Origin: Flavobacteriales bacterium
GTDB taxonomy: Bacteria; Bacteroidota; Bacteroidia; Flavobacteriales_D; Crocinitomicaceae
Assembly: GCA_009926905.1 (NCBI GenBank)
Contig: RFNX01000282.1
Location: forward strand, 1-19,031
Length of the DNA: 19,031 nt
Direction: 5' to 3'
Shown here: in pieces, positions 16,159 to 19,031 of the stretch
Numbering within the stretch: the first letter of the stretch is position 1
Layout of the letters: every line of letters starts with the position of its first letter
Translations under genes and position numbers: made by a program
The notes under the pieces: model-generated
Seen by the model: only the letters and a program-made list of their open reading frames with translations
Told to the model about the DNA's origin: nothing
Databases searched by the model: none

Positions 16159-16710
16159 TTAATCCTCCTCTTTTTCATAACCTTCATAATAATATGATTG
16201 TTCTATTCCTTTAAAAATCACTTCTCGATTGTTAATTTGATCTGTTAAATTGGATTGCAGTAAGGTTCTTAATTCCAAATCGTTTATCGGACTGCGTTCC
16301 ATTGCTTGTAAATAAAGTGTTTTATCTACAAATTGCCAGTTAACGACTTGTTTAATTTGTGTTTTCAGAATCAAATCCAACCAAATACGCATTGTTCGAC
16401 CATTTCCTTCCATAAATGGATGTGCAATGTTCATTTCCACATATTTAGCAATAATTTCTTCAAAATTACTTTCTGGCATTTGCTCTATTTTGACTAATAT
16501 TTCGTTTAGATAGAGAGCGTTTGCAAACCTAAATCCACCTTTTGATATATTCTTTGTGCGAATTTGTCCTGCAAAATCAAATAATCCCTGAAATAAATAC
16601 TCGTGAATTTGAGATAGACCTTTAGTTGTGCCTATTTCGAATTTATTAATATCCTCTGATTCAAACAGCCGATAAGCATTTTCTAAACTATTTTTATCTA
16701 TGTTTTTCAT
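16159..16710 (-). CDS. fic: Fic-family AMP-transferase, self-inhibited class III type
   Basis: Fic enzymes usually transfer AMP from ATP to a hydroxyl side chain of a target protein. The 183-aa product has the beta-flap region GQIRTKNISKGGFRFAN (48-64) and the full active-site motif HPFMEGNGR (97-105, catalytic His97). At the C-terminus SYYYEG (172-177) fits the inhibitory motif (S/T)xxxE(G/N) in the class III position, so Glu176 should block the ATP site within the same chain, as in the Neisseria meningitidis Fic. No separate antitoxin gene is adjacent. The frame extends to a TTG at 16728, but that TTG lies inside a TAnnTTTG promoter-like element, so I take the ATG at 16710. The target is unknown. 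Confidence 0.88.
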   Translation of the reverse strand: MKNIDKNSLENAYRLFESEDINKFEIGTTKGLSQIHEYLFQGLFDFAGQIRTKNISKGGFRFANALYLNEILVKIEQMPESNFEEIIAKYVEMNIAHPFMEGNGRTMRIWLDLILKTQIKQVVNWQFVDKTLYLQAMERSPINDLELRTLLQSNLTDQINNREVIFKGIEQSYYYEGYEKEED

Positions 16711-16725
16711 GGGAAATTTGTTTAT

Positions 16726-16733
16726 CAAAGATA
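16726..16733 (-). promoter_or_regulatory. Candidate -7 element for fic
   Basis: TATCTTTG on the - strand fits TAnnTTTG exactly, 15 bases before the ATG at 16710. No TTG is found 19-21 bases upstream. The element covers the alternative TTG start at 16728. Confidence 0.45.
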
Positions 16734-16878
16734 GCTAAAATGTGGGGTTATTTCGTCTTAAAAATCTCAGTTTTTATTATTTGTCGTAAGACTAAAAACA
16801 TTAGTAAATATTGGTTTCTGAAATGGTGAGCGGAATTGTAAACATTAAAAGACATTAACCCTTTACTTGTTAATAATT

Positions 16879-17472
16879 TCATAAATTGATAAATTTTCCT
16901 TTTTCAAAAGTTCTTAAATCTTTGTACAGAAAATCCTTACTTAAATAATAATTCAACGATAGTGAATTCATTTTGTGATAAATGTAATCCAATGAGGTTG
17001 TGGTTTTTCTATCATAAATTCTTTGTTTGCGACACTTCGGATTGAAAACAATTTGACCATTTTTTTTGCTTGACACATAGCAAAAGTTATTTGTAAACTC
17101 ATTGTAATAATAGCCATCTATACAATGAAGACTATTACGTGATTTTAATCTTCGGGTTATTTGATTTTTAAGTTTACAATTTCTGTTTTCATGCAATCCT
17201 TCGTCTAATAATTTTTGTCTTGCCTGACTGAACTTTAACTTGTAAAAATAAAGTTTATCATTTCTAAATTCTGTTAAATAATAGCTGTCGCCCATTTTTG
17301 TGAAAACTGAGTTTATAAATGTGTAATTCAAATAAATATTATCCTGAAGTTTCAATTCTTTTCCTCCACTAAAAAAGCAAAACACTTGTGTTTCATTTTG
17401 AGTCGTTTGCTCCTTTTTTTCTTTACAAGCGAAAAGTAAAAGGACAATTAATAATGGGAGAAGATTTTTCAT
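16879..17472 (-). CDS. Unrecognised lipoprotein
   Basis: The 197-aa product starts with a clear lipoprotein signal (MKNLLPLLIVLLLFAC, lipobox Cys16), followed by a charged linker rich in Lys, Glu, Gln and Thr (17-29). The mature part has five further cysteines (32, 99, 117, 131, 147) and many Tyr, Phe and Lys residues, including GYYYNEF and LNYYLSKDFLYKD. I recognise no domain. Envelope anchoring is inferred from the lipobox. It lies 168 bases upstream of fic on the same strand, with no terminator seen between, and downstream of the broken permease. It may be an accessory gene of narrow distribution. That the frame is real is supported by the signal and by uninterrupted length in very AT-rich DNA. 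Confidence 0.7.
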   Translation of the reverse strand: MKNLLPLLIVLLLFACKEKKEQTTQNETQVFCFFSGGKELKLQDNIYLNYTFINSVFTKMGDSYYLTEFRNDKLYFYKLKFSQARQKLLDEGLHENRNCKLKNQITRRLKSRNSLHCIDGYYYNEFTNNFCYVSSKKNGQIVFNPKCRKQRIYDRKTTTSLDYIYHKMNSLSLNYYLSKDFLYKDLRTFEKGKFINL

Positions 17473-17521
17473 GTTAGATATTATTGATTATGATTTTATA
17501 TTAAGCAATGTTTTTCTCAAC

Positions 17522-17544
17522 AAAAAAACTATTGCATTTTGCAA
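17522..17544 (-). terminator. Weak terminator directly after the permease stop
   Basis: TTGCA-AAA-TGCAA on the - strand (17544-17532) forms a five-pair stem, six with a G-T pair, that begins right at the TAG stop. Seven Ts follow at 17528-17522. The stem is short, so termination may be inefficient. Confidence 0.45.
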
Positions 17545-18757
17545 CTAAAAATTACGTTGCCTCAACAAAATTTTCGTTGGGAAATAAGAAAACAAAACGC
17601 TCAAAATACTCACAGAGAAAAAGACCAAAAAGAAGTCTGAAAGCGAAATATTTATGGGGAATGGAATATTGGGGCCAGGAATAACGAGTAATGAAAATTG
17701 AAGTTGCAACAAGCAAATGAGGTAACCCACAATCAATCCCGCGACGATTCCAACGCCAGAAATCAACAAGCCTTCGAAAAAGAAAATCTGAAAAACACCT
17801 TCTTTGCTCAATCCAAAACTTTCCAAAGATTTAATGTTGTCTTTTTTCTCAATGTACAACATCGTTAAAGAAGCAATCAAGTTGAAAGAAGCCAAAATGA
17901 AAATGAAAATCATAATGATAATCACCACCACTCGTTCGGATTTACTGGTTTGGAAAATCAATTCGTTCTTTTCGAAGTTGGTTTTGACGGTGAAATTCGG
18001 CCCTAAGTAGGCTGCTATTTTTTCTTTGACCTCATCGTTTGTAAACCCTTCTTTTACGTCGATGTAAACGTGTGTCAATTCACCCGAAAAATGCAACAAT
18101 CCACGCGTTGCTTCGAGTGGCCACAAGATTTTGTCTTCGTTAACTTCACGGTTATAATTCATTGCTGCAGACAGCAAAATCGGCTCGGTGTAAAATGGAT
18201 TTTTTCCCAAACGCACTTTCATATTGCGCTTTGGCGCATAAACGACAATTTGCTCAAAATCGTCTTTGTTGCCAATTTTCGCTTCGAGTTTACTCAACAA
18301 ATCAACACCGATGATTCCAAAATTTTCGCCCGTTTCGTTTCTTCAAAAAGGCAGTTCCCGCCCAAAGGTGTTTGTCGAATTGGATGCTTTCCAAATAATT
18401 TTTCTCAACACCAATTAATGTGGCATTCACCCATTTTTTTTCGTGGCGCAAAACGACAATCTCTTCGATGGCTTTTGAAACGGTTTTAATTTCGACTATT
18501 TTTTGAAGTCCTTTCCAATTGATTTCTCGCTCGTCGAACGTTTTGCGTTTGGTGGCAACAATCGTGATGTCCGAATCGAATTCACTATAAATCGTTTCAA
18601 TCATTTTTTCAATGCCATTGAAAGCAGAAAGTACAATTACCAACGCAGCTGTGATGACAAAAACACCAATCGTTGAAATGCGCGAAATGAGGGTAATGAT
18701 GTTTTTTTTCTTACCCGAACGGATGTATTTCAGCGCTATGTAAAAAGGAACGTTAAT
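17545..18757 (-). pseudogene. LolC/LolE-type ABC permease (FtsX family), frameshifted and without a normal start codon
   Basis: Relatives form the membrane part of the LolCDE complex, which releases lipoproteins from the inner membrane. The N-terminal section reads VPFYIALKYIRSGKKKN, a first membrane span and VLSAFNGIE, the standard LolC/E opening. It runs to 18302 in one frame. The rest (from about 18342, GENFGIIGVDLLSKL, then the extracytoplasmic domain with VVYAPKRN and three membrane spans) is in another. Removing one base, for example from the GGG at 18331-18329 (- strand), gives about 403 aa, the family length. The natural start position, just before NVPF, is ATT (18757-18755) and not ATG; no ATG follows until within EKM, past the first span. 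It lies just behind rbfA. Either the gene is decaying or the sequence has errors. Confidence 0.8.
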
Positions 18758-18760
18758 CGC

Positions 18761-19031
18761 TTACTTTTTTAGTAATTCGTTGATTTTCATTGCGTAGTCC
18801 ATTGAGTCGTCAATATGGAAAGTCAATTCTGGAATCATACGCATATTTTTAAGGCGTTTGCCCACTTCTCCACGGATTTTTTTTTTGTTGACAAGAATGT
18901 TAGCCAACACTTTTTCTTTCTCTGGTCCAGCAAAAATACTTAAGAAACATTTCGCATAAGAAAGGTCGGAAGTCACACGTACAATCGTAACTGTCACCAT
19001 TGCGCCAAGGCAAATTTCCGCAGCGTTGCGT
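18761..19031 (-). CDS. rbfA: Ribosome-binding factor A, 5' end outside the window
   Basis: RbfA binds the immature 30S subunit and helps process the 5' end of 16S rRNA; also needed for growth in the cold. The visible 89 residues run open to the window edge and include AAEICLGAMVTVTIVRVTSD, LSYAKCFLSIF, and the C-terminal RLKNMRMIPELTFHIDDSMDYAMKINELLKK region (in parts), which match the KH-like RbfA fold, notably R-x-P-x-L-x-F-x-x-D. About 25-35 N-terminal residues should lie beyond 19031. The internal ATG at 19000 is not the start, because conserved residues precede it. Its TAA stop at 18763-18761 lies in the same frame as the permease and only one codon before the permease ATT. Confidence 0.9.
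   Translation of the reverse strand, partial: RNAAEICLGAMVTVTIVRVTSDLSYAKCFLSIFAGPEKEKVLANILVNKKKIRGEVGKRLKNMRMIPELTFHIDDSMDYAMKINELLKK

Noticed and set aside
18070..18489. 139-codon + strand open frame
   Set aside because: It lies antisense to the permease, whose conserved protein sequence explains the region. It has no recognisable domain and begins without promoter support.
1..19031. CRISPR array, tRNA, rRNA, insertion sequence or phage genes
   Set aside because: No regularly spaced repeats, cloverleaf-like sequence, transposase motif or terminal inverted repeat was seen anywhere in the window.

Overview
The window looks like a chromosomal segment of a Bacteroidota member, most likely Flavobacteriales. 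It is AT-rich. Several genes are preceded by the Bacteroidota-type -7 element TAnnTTTG, with short leaders and no Shine-Dalgarno sequence. Gene clusters typical of the phylum are present: uppS-bamA-ompH-ompH-murI, a detached atpD-atpC pair, prs-rplY, and pyrC followed by a DUF4296 lipoprotein. No tRNA, rRNA, insertion sequence, phage gene or CRISPR array was seen.

Layout. Positions 1-103 hold the unrecognised C-terminal tail of a + strand gene. From 231 to 3755 the - strand carries an exported MsrA, a 38-residue single-span membrane microprotein just upstream of it, and an ABC exporter that overlaps a signal-less periplasmic-binding-fold protein. From 3892 to 8762 the + strand carries prs-rplY with a strong terminator, a dolichol-phosphate-mannose-synthase-like glycosyltransferase, dihydroorotase, a DUF4296 lipoprotein and a DUF1003 membrane protein. 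From 8755 to 14045 the - strand carries the envelope cluster: undecaprenyl diphosphate synthase, BamA, two Skp/OmpH chaperones and glutamate racemase. From 14180 to 15972 is atpD-atpC, with atpD broken by a one-base indel. From 16159 to 17472 are a solitary Fic AMP-transferase and an orphan lipoprotein. From 17545 to the right edge are a LolC/LolE-type permease, frameshifted and lacking a normal start codon, and the 5'-truncated rbfA.

Most genes are housekeeping. UppS makes the lipid carrier for the cell wall, MurI supplies D-glutamate, BamA inserts outer-membrane proteins and the OmpH proteins chaperone them across the periplasm. Prs and PyrC serve nucleotide synthesis, RplY and RbfA serve the ribosome, and AtpD/AtpC belong to F1-ATPase.

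I did not find a convincing new multi-gene system. The points most worth a second look are two single-base frameshifts in genes expected to be intact (atpD and the permease), a permease start at ATT two codons after the rbfA stop in the same frame, the microprotein upstream of msrA, the ABC exporter paired with a cytosolic binding-fold protein, the Fic protein with its C-terminal self-inhibitory motif, a glutamine replacing a metal-ligand histidine in PyrC, and a GC-rich palindrome in front of pyrC.
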